Assembly: GCF_000150275.1 (NCBI RefSeq)
Contig: NW_002060943.1
Location: forward strand, 12,423,533 to 12,487,532
Reading direction: 5' to 3'
Source: Trichoplax adhaerens
Lineage: Eukaryota > Placozoa > Uniplacotomia > Trichoplacea > Trichoplacidae
Length of the DNA stretch: 64,000 bases
Part shown: positions 1 to 12,209 of the stretch, one piece after another
Layout of the letters: every line of letters begins with the position of its first letter
How positions within the stretch are numbered: position 1 is the stretch's first letter
Notes under the pieces: generated by a model
Told to the model about the DNA's origin: nothing
Seen by the model: the letters and a program-made list of their open reading frames with translations, nothing else
Database searches by the model: none
Program-made: the position numbers and the translations under genes

Positions 1-3000
1 TTTCCTGAGCCAATCTGGTTGATTCTTTCTCGCATTTTAAGATGAGAAAGAATAGAATAGGATACTGGAATTAGAATGGATAAATCGAGTAGACGATAAA
101 AAATACTTCTTTAAACAAGGAAATATCCATCATTGCTGATTTACGACAGATCAGACTTTGTCCATTTTTTGGAAATTACACTGAATGCAATCAGTCAGGT
201 GCAGAAAGTAATAGAATCAAGCCTAAGAATAGGAAATCTCTGATTGCTTAGGCTAGGAACTAATTCTGCGTAAAATAAACACCGTCTTCTAATAAATGCA
301 ATCATGTGGAATCAGCTATTTATTCTTGAGCAATCTTACTGATTGCTTTCGTAAATTTTGATGTAAACGTGCGCGAGGTAAGAGTTGAAAATTGAATGGA
401 AGGAATAAAGTGATATGCAATAAAGATGAAACTGGACTGAGTTAGTAAGGACAATATTGACCTTTTCTTCTCCAAACAGTTTAATTTAAAATTCGACATG
501 ATCAGTATTGCAATCATAATAAAAATCCAACCAAGCGAAATTATTAAAATTGAAGATAGAAATAATTAGCCTGTAACGCTTAGATTCAATTAATAAGTAA
601 GATAATAATAATTATTGGATATGAGAAATTTATAAATAGGAATCGAAACCGGGACTACGTTAGACGTGATACATCAAGGTGGAATAAAGTTGATTTAGAA
701 AAGAGGATGCTGATCGTTTCTCTTTTCTTATGATGGTTCATTAACTTAGAATTTGATACGATGGTACTACAACCGTAACAAAATAAAATCAATATTAAAT
801 TAATTTGAAATTATTCTTAATTATATAAAAACACATTGATGGCTATTCAAGCTATATTATGCTTAGATTTTCTGTAAAATATGCTAGAACCTGTAATCAA
901 AAGTAAGGTTAAAGTTCAGCCATCTAAACCTCTTGCGTGGTATCAACTTGGAAATTTGACAGCTAGTTTCAAAAGACCTACAATAATTATTTAAGCTTTT
1001 AGGAAGTAATTATTTAACAGGAGGGATGATTAGTAGCAGATTGAAGTTATCATAGACAAAATTTAAAAAAATAAAACTGCAAGATCAATTAATGCAAGAC
1101 ATGAAATTAAAAATAGAGAAGGCAAGTATAATAATCTCTCATATACAAATATGAATAATTATTGTACCATTTGTAGATTGGATGAAGGATATTCATTACT
1201 ACAAATGATCATTAAATTGCATAGAAACTAATGAATCATTTTTGAGGCTATCTTGACTTTCAGCTACGGATAACAATGTCATAGACGGAATGAATGAATT
1301 TCAATTACCCTATTCTATGTAACTCTTGCGATGAGATTCCAGAAACTTTAGAATCACTTTTTGGATATAGTTCTCCTACCCGCGTTATAATAGTGAAAGG
1401 AGGTAGAATCCAATATCCATTTCCAATAGAATTATTTCCCTTAATTTCAGGTTGTAAAATAATGTGTGATAACTTGAGCGAGCTGTGATCTTGCCTGCCA
1501 GCCTACTACAGGAAGAAATTTTCGATTACTATTATGCTCAATGTTGATCAGTACCTGCTGAATTGAATGGCCATAATTATTTTCATTTCTGACATCATGG
1601 GTTGCGATTACAGATAGATCAAGATTAATTTTTAACATGCAAATGGGGAGCCCAGATGGTAAACACTCTAGTTATTTGCTAATGTTTCTATAAATGCGAT
1701 AAATTATCATGTAGAAGGTAGGATTGTAACAAGAGATCTATCTTTTAGGTTAAGAAAGCATTTAGGTCTCTTGGGGGAGGGGATTAATTTGAAGCTAGTT
1801 TGTATATCTACATATCTACTTTAAATACGGGGAGAGAATAAAGATATTACGGAATTGATCAGGTAAGATGCAACCATTCTCATCTATGGATGAATAGAAG
1901 CAATGCGATAGAAACTTGTTAATATTGATTTTAAGCTTAATAAGCTTAAAAAATTGAATGAATAATCTAACATTCCATGAACAACTCGATAAAAAATGGA
2001 ATTTATTTATTATTTATTTCGTAGTATAGGCATTATTGATTGAGTAAGTAAAAAATTGAGACATTCGTCCTTTAGAGCTTTTTATTGCCGCTTAATTGTA
2101 TAACAACTAATTTATTTGAATAAAGTTCATTGCTATACGGTCTAGACTAGGAACATCTAGAATTAACTCTCTCTCTCCTTAAGAGTTGGAGAAAGTATCT
2201 GATTGCTTTAACAACGGACTCAATCATGCTTAGAAATTTTTTTGTTATCATTTTTACGGGAATTATACTTTATAATTTTATACTATTTTTATGGGAATGA
2301 CAACGTATATTAGTGAGCCTAATGATGCAAATTTCGATAAAACTGTCCTTTAAACTGTCGTTTTGATTAAAAATAGAAAATATGAGCCGTAAATTAAAAT
2401 CAACAACCTAATAAATGCCTCAAGGTATCTTTCTATCCAACGTATATGAATAAGTCTGGTGTTGGAAAGTGTTCGTCTTGTAAGCATTTAACAATCTTCT
2501 GGCTCGGTTAGAAATAGAATTAGCATTGATGTTAAACGATAATCGTCGATGTTTATTACGGCGGTGTTAGCTTAAGTTACGAAAGGGGAATGGTATCCAT
2601 GATTAATTAACACAAGTGTGATCAAACTTAAATAAAATATCAATCCATTTTAAGTGTGAACCAACAGGATGCAAGATGGATTTGAAACCAATACTCCCAT
2701 CAGTTAACAATCGTATTGATTATTCTTGATTGATGAAGATTACTTATTCAGCATGAAAAAATCTGCCTGTTTAAACCTTGAATTGTTCTCTTCTCTCATC
2801 ATAATGATGCATAACAGAATAATAATAAAAATTTATTTTCTATTCAAGACCTCAGTCGATCATGAATAAAACAATAATATCACCATAAAGAATAGTTTAA
2901 ATAGATTTGACAAATAGAGAGTTGGCACTGATTAGAGAGTAAACTGCAATGGGAGTAATGGAAGCCGTATTGCTCCTGCTTATACCTGTATATTATTATA

Positions 3001-3719
3001 GTAGAAGGGCAAAGAAGAAGATGAAAACCCCCTCTAACCTTCTAATTATATTGTCTCATTTTTCTTTCCTTAATTTGAAAATATTGTTGTTTAATTAAAT
3101 CAATTCTTTGAAATGGTTGACTAGGCCAGATTCTTCAGTTAAATTAATGATGATGAAGAATGAGACAGTCTTTACTAGGGTCAAAAATGATGCTCTTTAA
3201 ACGAGGATTAAGTCTGTTTACAGTCTGTAAATTGAAATGGCTATTGATGTTGTTAAGGGGCTGCCATCTGTAGCCATTTTCAACTTGACAATATTGTGTA
3301 TTCTCATGGTGATATTGTTTTTGTTACTATCAGTTTTATTTTAAAAGCAAATTATCTCGTCACCTTGTCGATTACCGTATACAAAATTTACTTCATTAGG
3401 TTGTCAACGTAATTCGGCTGATATGTTATCATTCCTACGCTTATGATAAATGTTGATCGATGCAATCTGTTGTCAATAATGGTTTCTTTAAATTATTATT
3501 GAAAAACGCAATTATTGATGGTGGTACTTTTCCTTCTCCTAAACGAGTTTTATTTACCGTAATATCCATATTTCAACGCTGAGACTACTGCCAATATTAT
3601 TGCCATAACAGGAATATGAAGTTAATTTTTATTATTTCGATTTTAATTTATGGTATCCGAACTAAATAGCTACTATTGCAACGAACGATTATATTCTTCA
3701 AAGTGTTAACATTAATAAG
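1..3719. other. AT-rich region, no gene supported
   Basis: Strongly AT-rich sequence. Short open frames exist (for example 1294-1488 plus and 1447-1638 minus, which overlap each other), but none has a recognisable domain, convincing splice signals or a composition different from its surroundings. I see no RNA gene or mobile element. Confidence 0.5.
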
Positions 3720-4790
3720 TCTGCAGTACATTTGATCTTTTTGTCAACAATTTGATCATCAACTATACAATGCGCTATGTGGATCGATGATGTTTGACAA
3801 TGCTTCTTAAGCCTCGCTTCTCGTTGAGGATTACTTCAAGGCATTTTACTCTATCTATGCACATTTTAACCTACTACATCTTGATCAAATAGCTACACTT
3901 GTAGTGCATACTTGTGCCACAATTTATGGATCTACACTAAAATTAATTTTTGTCGACAACATTGGATGATCTACGTATTTACTCTTGTCACGTAAGAGTA
4001 TTTTTCACAAAAATCGTCATCGATTCATCTAATGTCTATTTAATTTTTATCGCTAATATTGGATTAAATGAACATCTAAGAAATATCCATTCTTGGCAAT
4101 GTATCATCATCGAGTGCAAAGACTCGATATCAATCATTGATCTTCACTAGATTTAATTTTTTGTCCACAATATTAGATAAACTATCTACTCTAGAAAAGC
4201 AGGATTCTGTTTAAGCCATGATTCGATCTTGATGCTGATCAACACTAGAACTGATTTTTTGTCGACAAGATTAGATGAGATTTCTAGATGAAGTTAATGT
4301 CCTGCTGAATTAGTCACTCTTGTAATGCATCCTTATCTTTGCCACGATTCTATATTTAGTGAATTAAACTAGATTCGATTTGTTAGCGAAAAACCTTGGA
4401 TGAAATATCTTAATGAACTCTTGCAATGCATAATGATCTGGTCCAATAATTCGATTTCATTCGATCCACATGAGATCGGTCTTGTTGTCAATAACATTTA
4501 GAGTCACTTGACAATACGATTATATTGCTGTTGAAAACGGGCAGCAATTTTTCTTATTCATGATACCTTGCTTTATTCTACTATCAACTGTACAATTCCA
4601 ATATCTATTATGGGCTGATAGATAACGTAATTGCAGCTTTATTCTTCCTCGTGTATAAACGGATTAAATCTTGATAAAATATCCACTTTGCTAGTGCAAA
4701 AATTATTTCAAGACAATTCATTCTTGATTTCATTTAATGGACGTTATTCTCATTTAGACTTTACAATCTTTTGATGACATAGATTGCGAT
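3720..4790. repeat. Degenerate tandem array, ~100-125 bp units
   Basis: A block with the core TTTTTGTCGACAA followed by ATTGGATGA-type sequence recurs near 3946, 4043, 4155, 4257 and 4383, with strong divergence between copies. The spacing is about 97-126 bp. A small inverted repeat (ATCGAGT / ACTCGAT) lies inside one unit near 4112-4131. No coding potential is seen. Confidence 0.6.
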
Positions 4791-5229
4791 TAATAATTTA
4801 ACTTTATTTTTGATGGAAAAGATTGTTTAATTGATCAACATATCATACTGTCGATTTATCAATTCATTTATTGTATCCTTAATGATGGGAAATCTCTACT
4901 ATTTCCTCCAGTTAATGAATTGCATCTTTTGTCTGTTTGTTGACTTATTCTGCTGTTATTATTTTAACCCACATCTACTTGATGACTTATTATACCTCCT
5001 GTTGTTCATCAAACAATTGTATCTAGATTGTCTACCACTTGATGACTTCATAATTCTTATTATCATGCTGAACAAGAGGGCTGGCCATTTGAAAAAACAG
5101 GATTAACTTAAAAGTAGCATTATACTGGTCAAGAAAATCCACGTCAATAACAAGCTCCAATCAGATAATTACACTCTGCTAATTTCTTCTACATTTAATC
5201 ATAACCAAACAAGTGGTGAGCCATTGTTG

Positions 5230-5259
5230 AAAGTCGATCGAGCAGTACTGATCGACTTT
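5230..5259. repeat. Perfect inverted repeat, 10-bp arms
   Basis: AAAGTCGATC and its exact reverse complement GATCGACTTT flank a 10-nt spacer. It could form a hairpin. No gene is adjacent, so its function is unknown. Confidence 0.8.
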
Positions 5260-5350
5260 GCTTGGATATTGCTTAGCCAGTAAATTGATTGCCATTCCTT
5301 GGAATCAAGCAAGACGAAAAAGTCAAGGTGAGCATGATAATATGGAAAAA

Positions 5351-5820
5351 GAGGTAGACAAGTAGTTTGTTCCCATTACAGTATTACTTCATTCCATCCA
5401 CTTGATTTTACTTCAAAATGTATTTTCATTTTCCGTTAATGAAAGAGTGATTTTATCTTATTGATGACATATTTTAATTTAGTTTACAAGCTGAGTTTCC
5501 ACTCTAGCATAGCTTGAAAATACTTTCTGCAGATGGGATCTGTGCAGAGCTAATGAATAGATGTTTCTTTTATTAGATTAATCATGAGAAATAGGTAGAC
5601 AAGTAATTTGTCCGCATCACGGCGTTCTCTTATTCCATTCATCTGATTTCACGTAGAAGCGCATTTTTATTTTCCGTTAAGCAATGATTTCATCTGATCT
5701 AGTCGTTTGATAATTACAGGTTTTCCACTTTCTACTAGTTAACAGTCATATATTTCAGCCCAGCATAGCCTGAAAACTCTTCTGCAGACGAAATCTATGC
5801 TGAACTAATAGATAGATAAT
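5351..5820. repeat. Tandem duplication, ~241-bp unit
   Basis: Two diverged copies begin at about 5351 and 5592. Both open with GGTAGACAAGTA-TTTGT, share TTTTCCGTTAA in the middle, and end with CAGCATAGC-TGAAAA followed by CTGCAGA. The copies differ by many substitutions and small indels, so the duplication is old. Confidence 0.7.
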
Positions 5821-5842
5821 TCTAGCAAGTTTTCTTTTCAAT

Positions 5843-5866
5843 CCATTTGCAATCGATTGCAAATGG
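5843..5866. repeat. Perfect 24-bp palindrome
   Basis: The half-site CCATTTGCAATC is followed directly by its reverse complement, with ATCGAT at the centre and no spacer. It lies just after the 241-bp duplication and contains ATTTGCAA-type (octamer-like) halves. No gene is close. Confidence 0.85.
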
Positions 5867-6109
5867 CTCAGCTTGTAAATAGAGTAGGATATCGTCGACA
5901 AGTGATTCTTATTTTTAAATTATGCTGGATTTAGAGTGAGAGTGAAATAATCGCATCTATCTAATCTGTTTCATGTCTGCTACTAAATCGCCAATGGGAT
6001 TTTACGCTCTATCTTTTTCCTAATCATTGATCAGCAGTTACCGTATCCAATGTCGTCTATGCTAGGCGAACAAAGTAGTAGCTAAAATAGAAGATGGGCA
6101 GTCTTTCTT

Positions 6110-6650
6110 AAATCAGTAGTAAAACGGCAAGACGTAAAGAGAGAAAATGGATCTACGTTCATTTTTTTAACCTTCTGCACTGGTTTCCAAGTGATTGTAA
6201 ACTTTGTCCTTAAGAGTGGAATCAATAAAATTGTTTGCATGCTTTCCATCTTCCAATGAGAAGTGCCATCTTTTAAAGAAAGGCGAGAAAATGCAAGTTT
6301 AAAGCAAGTTTAGCTTTGTAGACGAGTCATCGATGATCTCGTTCATCGATTGAACATAGGCATTCTTTCTTCCAGTCTGGATTGTTGTAAAATAAAGAAA
6401 GACGAAATGGATCTTATTTTGACATCCAAGTTAAAATTAATTCTAGTTTAATACAGGAATAATCAATGATCTCACTCATGAAAAGAACGAGACATGCTTT
6501 CCTTCTTCTAGTAAGATTTACCATATCCTAAAGGAAGACGAAACTGATCTTATTCAACTAAAATGCTTCAATTTTAATTTAATATGAGGAGTGATCAGTA
6601 AGCTCGCTCATGAAAAGAACGGCATTACTTTAGTTAAATCGTTTAAAAAT
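6110..6650. repeat. Degenerate tandem array, ~115-130 bp units
   Basis: Three to four diverged units share CATGCTTTCC-TCTTC(T/C)A, then AAAGAAAGACGAAA-TGATCTTATT, then GATCTC-CTCATGAAAAGAACG. Anchors fall near 6238, 6358 and 6492. Non-coding. Confidence 0.55.
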
Positions 6651-9600
6651 GCAAGAACTTCAAATATTAAAGATTTAACCGGGGTATCATTATCTTTTGA
6701 AATTAATCTCCAAAAGTTTTCTTTCAGATATCTCGTCCACATCTTATAGTCGTTATGTCTTAATTACTGTCATTAAATCATCAATGATATCATTAATCAA
6801 TCAAGCTAATTACAACGACACCGGTGATCTAATATTAATATTTTCCAATTTTTTTTGCCATTTACCCAATCTTTTCCTATTTCATATAAGATTCTATCGA
6901 CTGTGGCAAGAACCAATTAAGGCTATGAAAAATTTTTCTTTAATTACATTTTATTTGCTATCGTCATCGTATTTATAATAGGGGAATAACATTATGTAAT
7001 TATTTTGTCTTCATCAAAGTCGGTAGTCCTATATATAGCTGCCTGGAGTAAAATCGATTTGCTGTCTATCAGAGAATAAACCTATACATTAGCCGACGAA
7101 AGTCGATAATGTTTCTTCATGGATCTGAATTTTGTTGATGACAGTGTATAGCAATAAGAGGATATCGATATTATGAAGTAGATCATATATACCAACTAAG
7201 TTACTGTATTTTTAGCATCGTGCTTAAACAATAATCCGAAACTAGTCAACTAGTTTACGCGATCATTAAATATCCACTTACTTCAACAGAAGTTACACAA
7301 TTTCGTTCGAGTATTCACTAATACCGGTGTGGAAGATTAATTTAGAAGTACTGCCGTTGGACTGGTAATGATTGGGATTAGATATTTAGTTGTCTTAGTA
7401 GACGTAGCTAGATCTTCAATTTCGCTAGTATGTCTGCTCATATCACGGCAAAATATGGAGAAGAAATAATATAGGGGTAGTGCATGTCATTTAATGTCCA
7501 GTTACTGTAGTAGATGATGCTCAATTTTACTAGCAAATTACCCAATGTCTTTGTAAAATAGCGACCTGAATGTCGGTAATTTCGTTCTCATTGAATAAGC
7601 GATGCAGCCCTTAAGATTGGTAAACCTTAAACTAGCAATTCAGTTAGGATGTTCTCCAATAGTATGATAAAACATAGATCTAGGAGTAGTTGAATAGCTA
7701 TTTGTTGGCATAAGATATCCAATCAAGCATAGCAGGAGGTGCTACATCATAAATTGAGTTAGTTTGCCTGTTTAAGATCATCACAGGATTTTAATCAGTC
7801 TAATGCTAATAAAGTTTGCATTTTCTGCTTTAATCTGCTCTCCTTGACGATCAATTTTCCTTATGCGCTCGGTTAAGAGGATTGTTTAGAATGAAATCGG
7901 TCAACAGCAGTTGAATATCCTCTATCAACCAGTCTGTTAATGAGCTCTTGTTGTTGGCCATCGCAGACATTAGAGTTTATATTAATCTTCCTCAACAATC
8001 GCATCGCTGCCTTTCCAATTAATTATATAATTATTGGAATGTTTATTTCGCTCTATACGCGTACGAAGGCAATATTATACTCAATACTTTACATAATTTT
8101 CCTTTCCTTACGACTTCGTAGCGGCATCTTTGGTCTATAAAAAGGGACAATCATTACGTATTTATTCTTCTGTTTTCATCAGCAAATCGATGCGGAAGAG
8201 TAGATTAGTGCTATTTTAAAACTTTTTAAAACAGGGTAAAACAATTAGCTAATATATCTTTATTATCTTACGATATTCTACGTCATATTTTTAATTATAT
8301 CCCTTCCCTTACAACTACATTACAGCGTTTCATAATGCATAAAATAGGATACGCAGTCGTTGCTTACTCCTCAATTTTTATCAGAAATACGTTACGGAAG
8401 TAATAGATTAGCACTGATGCAAACTTTATGAATCCGATAAAATAATCAAATAACATTGTTTTAATTGTCTCAGCGATCAATGAAGAAAGTAAAGGTCTAA
8501 GCTATTAATTTAATCGTTTAGAACTACTCCGATATTGCATATACTGTATATATTAATTTGTTTTCGATATCTACCTATCCAATCACATCTTATCAAAGTT
8601 ATCACTTGCTGTAATGTTAGATGGAGTAATATCGCGTTATGCTGTAATTGATTTCGCAAACAACACTAATAAGAACTATCCTGACAAAGTATATTTACTC
8701 CTGGTTGGGTTATTAGATGGCCAAAGCATTGTTCTTCATCAAAGACCCTTTGATGAAGAATATTCTTACCAATCATCAGCTATTTAAAATTTTGGCCTTG
8801 ATTGTTTCAGTAGGATGCTGTTGCCTTCATGTTGTTGATAAGGAAGTAGTTCATTATTAGATTGCAAAACATGGACATTTCCTATAGGAGTTGCAGTGAG
8901 TCTATATCGTTCTGACATTTGAGGTCAATGGAATTGGATAGAGAACTGTTATAAAAACCTTGTTGTTATTAGTTAATTAACTTTCGTAGTTGATGCGATA
9001 GCTGATGGTGGCCGCATGCTGTTTAAGGATGATAGAAACAATATGATGAATGTTTAAGATATGACGATGATGATCTATTGCAGACCTTATTTCGCGATAG
9101 ATTAATTATCGTAGTCATTTATGAATTTATTCTGGTTGTCGTCATCAACAGCTTGTATAGGAGAATAGTAGCAACATAAACATACGCCCTGCCGTTCGAT
9201 ATAACTTCTTCAGTCTCATATTAAATTATCCCAGATATCAATCATAATTGCCCATATCTTACAGTGCAGCTTGATACATTATAGTCACAGTATTCTGACT
9301 GACATTATGCTTAAAATTATAGCTGCGATTTCGTCGATATTTACAGCAAATTTTTACACTTTTAATGACTAAATTGCATCAAGGTTGTCTACTATCTTTA
9401 TCTCTGTCAATCATTAATTTTGATTCTGTTGATAAAAATCAAATTACAATAATAGTGAATAATTGTAAAATCCGCCAAAATAATGGTTCTCAGAGAATTA
9501 AAATTTCGACTTCGGCCCCCACCAACTATCTATCTATTGCCACGGTCCTTTCCTGTATCCAGGTTAAGCGATGGCATCTTCGATTATCTTATTAGTTTAA

Positions 9601-9735
9601 GTCATATACTTTTAGCTTTTCTTGAGCTGCTATTTTATCCTATCTCTAATAATATATTTCATTAACTTATCAATATAATCGTTGTGATAGTACTTCATTT
9701 AGCTTTTATTTTAATTTCTTTGTCAGCAATTGAAA
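6651..9735. other. AT-rich region, no gene supported; scattered repeat fragments
   Basis: Contains diverged repeated segments: 8150-8225 resembles 8340-8430, sharing GGAAG-AATAGATTAGCACT-type words. Frames at 6697-6978, 7940-8140 and 9365-9665 overlap in different phases and show no domain. I see no gene. Confidence 0.5.
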
Positions 9736-10040
9736 TTACTATTATATGTCATACCGCCGTACTACAATTAAAATAGATACTAAAGAACGAAATATCTGAT
9801 CAATATTATCGTCTTGATAAGGCTTAATTTGCCTGAATTCGATTCACAATAGGGAATTTGAATGACTACCATATATTATACTATCGTACTACAATTGAAA
9901 TAGATACTAAATGGAAACTGAATAATAAAATAGCTGAACAGTATTATCATTGTGATAAGGCTTAATTTAGCCTAAATGAGATTAATGATAGGGAATTAGG
10001 ATCACTTGCATAAGGGTTTATCGTGCTACTACAGTTAAAT
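9736..10040. repeat. Degenerate tandem array, ~127-137 bp units
   Basis: GTACTACAATT-AAATAGATACTAAA occurs at about 9759 and 9886, and a weaker copy (GCTACTACAGTTAAAT) near 10024. Each is followed by GATAAGGCTTAATTT and AGGGAATTTG/TAGG. Non-coding. Confidence 0.7.
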
Positions 10041-11042
10041 CACTTTACTTAAAAGTCAATAAATATTTCCATTACAAGAATACAAGGTTGGCATAATGTA
10101 TGACGATTATACTGTATTCGCATTCGATGTATGCAAATCTTATATAGTATCGGAAATTTATTGTGTACAACAATTAAACTGTTTCCACAATAATAGGCCG
10201 AAATAAGTTACTATTGATCAAAATTGATTTCGTCACGAAAAGATTTATATTTGTTTATTGCTCTGTATATTAGTAATATTCGTAAGCTTCATATTCTCTT
10301 AACTATAAATCACTTATAAGTTAAATTGTTGATATTATTAATGGTTAATTAATATTTCTCTTTAACCTTAATTAGACGGCAAGAACGGGTTAAAAGTTAC
10401 AACCAGCTGCTCATTTTTTCCATCAAGATAAATCAAATATTAGCGTTTGAATTCATTAATCTTCATTCATCTTAACCTAGAACATTATTGAGACAAAGGA
10501 CAAAAAGCTATTACCAAATAATAGGCGTTATCCTAAAATCAAGAATTGATAGCTCAGGTAAATCAGACCTTGTATTACCTCGAGACAAAATAGGTAATCT
10601 CACTTAATGTTGCAAAGAATTATTGAGAAAATTAGTACTCGGTAGCACCTATTTTCCAAATCAATTATTAAATTGTCTATCAATCATTTTCGAATTAGTA
10701 CTGACCCTTACTCCACCTCCCTGCTTTGGATTTGTTTATCCAAACAAGCTAAAATCACCAAGGTGTCTGGAAATATTGTTTAAAATAGTCGAAAGCGTCA
10801 ACATTATCTACCCAGAATTCAAAGGCTATTTACACTAAAGTCTTTCAATACTAGCCGTCAACCTTGGCAGTAATATCTGTCATTCATTGTATTTCACGTT
10901 GTTGGGCCGTAAAATTTTCCAAGCAAGAAAAGATAAAAAGACTTTATAAAGATCCTAAAGTTAATTCTACTGACATCCTCTGGTAAATTTCAACTCATTT
11001 TTCGGCTGATCAATTCCATCGAAATCATCTAATTGCCAGAAG
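10041..11042. other. Upstream region of the GPCR gene
   Basis: AT-rich. A 71-codon frame at 10623-10838 shows no domain. The sequence just before the GPCR start reads CTAATTGCCAG followed by AAGATG, which could be a splice acceptor, so a 5' untranslated exon further upstream is possible. No TATA box or other element stands out. Confidence 0.4.
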
Positions 11043-12209
11043 ATGAATTTTAATGCGACTACTTCTAGAACTAGTCCTCCTATAATAAACTGTTCACTGC
11101 CTAATGCTCCTAAGAATGTTATTATGGTAGCAGGACCTCAAGAACCAGATCGAATTGCCTTAATCGTCTTATATTTTGTTATCTTTACTATTGGCTTTGT
11201 TGGCAATTCCTTGGTTTGCTTTATTATCCTGACTAAAAGGGTAGCCATTACAACAACAACTATTTTCCTATGTAATTTAGCCTTTATCGATTTAATCTTA
11301 CTTTTATCACTAGTACCGATGAAAGTGGCTCGCCAATTTACACTAGGTTATATCTTAGGAACAGCATTATGCAAAATTGAAGGCTATCTAGGAACGGTTT
11401 GTTTAGCTAATGCATCCCTAACTTTAGTGGTCATGGGAGTGGATAAATATATTGCTATTGCTAAACCATTCAAAAGGCATTACTTTCGTAAACGATGGGC
11501 AATTGCTATCGTCTGCATCATCTGGATATTAACGTCCTTGGTTATGATGGTGCCATTAATTAATAATGCTGTGGAGTATTTCTATTATCAGCCAGCTGCA
11601 ACATGCATCGGTTTCTGCTATTCCTACTGGAATTCATTAGTTGCAGCCCGTATTTATTACGTTTTTGTTCTATCCTTTGATTTCATCTGTCCATCTTTGA
11701 TGATAATTTATTTCTATTCTACCATCGCCATCTATGTTATTAAGACAAAACGTATGCATCGCTATGGCTTAGTCAAGAAATTCTATTCTAGGCGGAAAAG
11801 GCAAATCTTGAAAATGCTAATTGCGGTGGTGGCTGCTTTTTATGTCTGTTGGACACCTTACAGTATCTTAACCCTCTTACGGGTCTTTCGTACAATTAAT
11901 ATAAATACTGTGCCTTATTTACGACAACTGAGTAATTATTTCCTCCTGCTAACATTTTGTAGTGCTGCTATTAATCCAATTATTTATGGTTTATATCATG
12001 AAAACTTTAAAGCAAGTATGAAATTAATGTATAGCGCATCAACTCGAACTCATTCCTATACCATTTCTCGTACTCGAACAATCAGTCGTACGTCGACGGC
12101 TGGCAGTTTTAATGCACGAAATGCGGAAAGGCAAAAAAGTATTATGCGCCATAAATTGGCTGTCTTGCGGGCTAATTCTAACCAGCAATCAGAAGTAGCT
12201 AAAGTTTAA
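11043..12209 (+). CDS. Rhodopsin-family (class A) G protein-coupled receptor, intronless
   Basis: 388 residues in one exon, with seven hydrophobic segments and the class A landmarks. GN in TM1 has N55 (1.50). LAFID in TM2 has D83 (2.50). C110 (3.25) pairs with an extracellular-loop-2 cysteine (C188 or C192). TM6 has CWTPY at 269-273, and TM7 has NPIIY at 311-315. The N-terminus has N-glycosylation sequons at N4 and N16. The tail (from ~322) is rich in Ser/Thr/Arg, with repeats such as SRTRTISRTS, likely phosphorylated. Two oddities. The DRY motif reads D134-K135-Y136, so Arg3.50 is Lys. Position 3.32 is Gly, so the Asp that binds amines is missing, which argues against a monoamine receptor. 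A peptide or other small-ligand receptor is more likely, but the ligand is unknown. The start ATG precedes the first sequon, and no better upstream start exists. Confidence 0.93.
   Translation: MNFNATTSRTSPPIINCSLPNAPKNVIMVAGPQEPDRIALIVLYFVIFTIGFVGNSLVCFIILTKRVAITTTTIFLCNLAFIDLILLLSLVPMKVARQFTLGYILGTALCKIEGYLGTVCLANASLTLVVMGVDKYIAIAKPFKRHYFRKRWAIAIVCIIWILTSLVMMVPLINNAVEYFYYQPAATCIGFCYSYWNSLVAARIYYVFVLSFDFICPSLMIIYFYSTIAIYVIKTKRMHRYGLVKKFYSRRKRQILKMLIAVVAAFYVCWTPYSILTLLRVFRTININTVPYLRQLSNYFLLLTFCSAAINPIIYGLYHENFKASMKLMYSASTRTHSYTISRTRTISRTSTAGSFNARNAERQKSIMRHKLAVLRANSNQQSEVAKV

Noticed and set aside
4831-5106. 91-codon hydrophobic plus frame
   Set aside because: Low-complexity Leu/Phe/Tyr composition expected from T-rich DNA; no motif.
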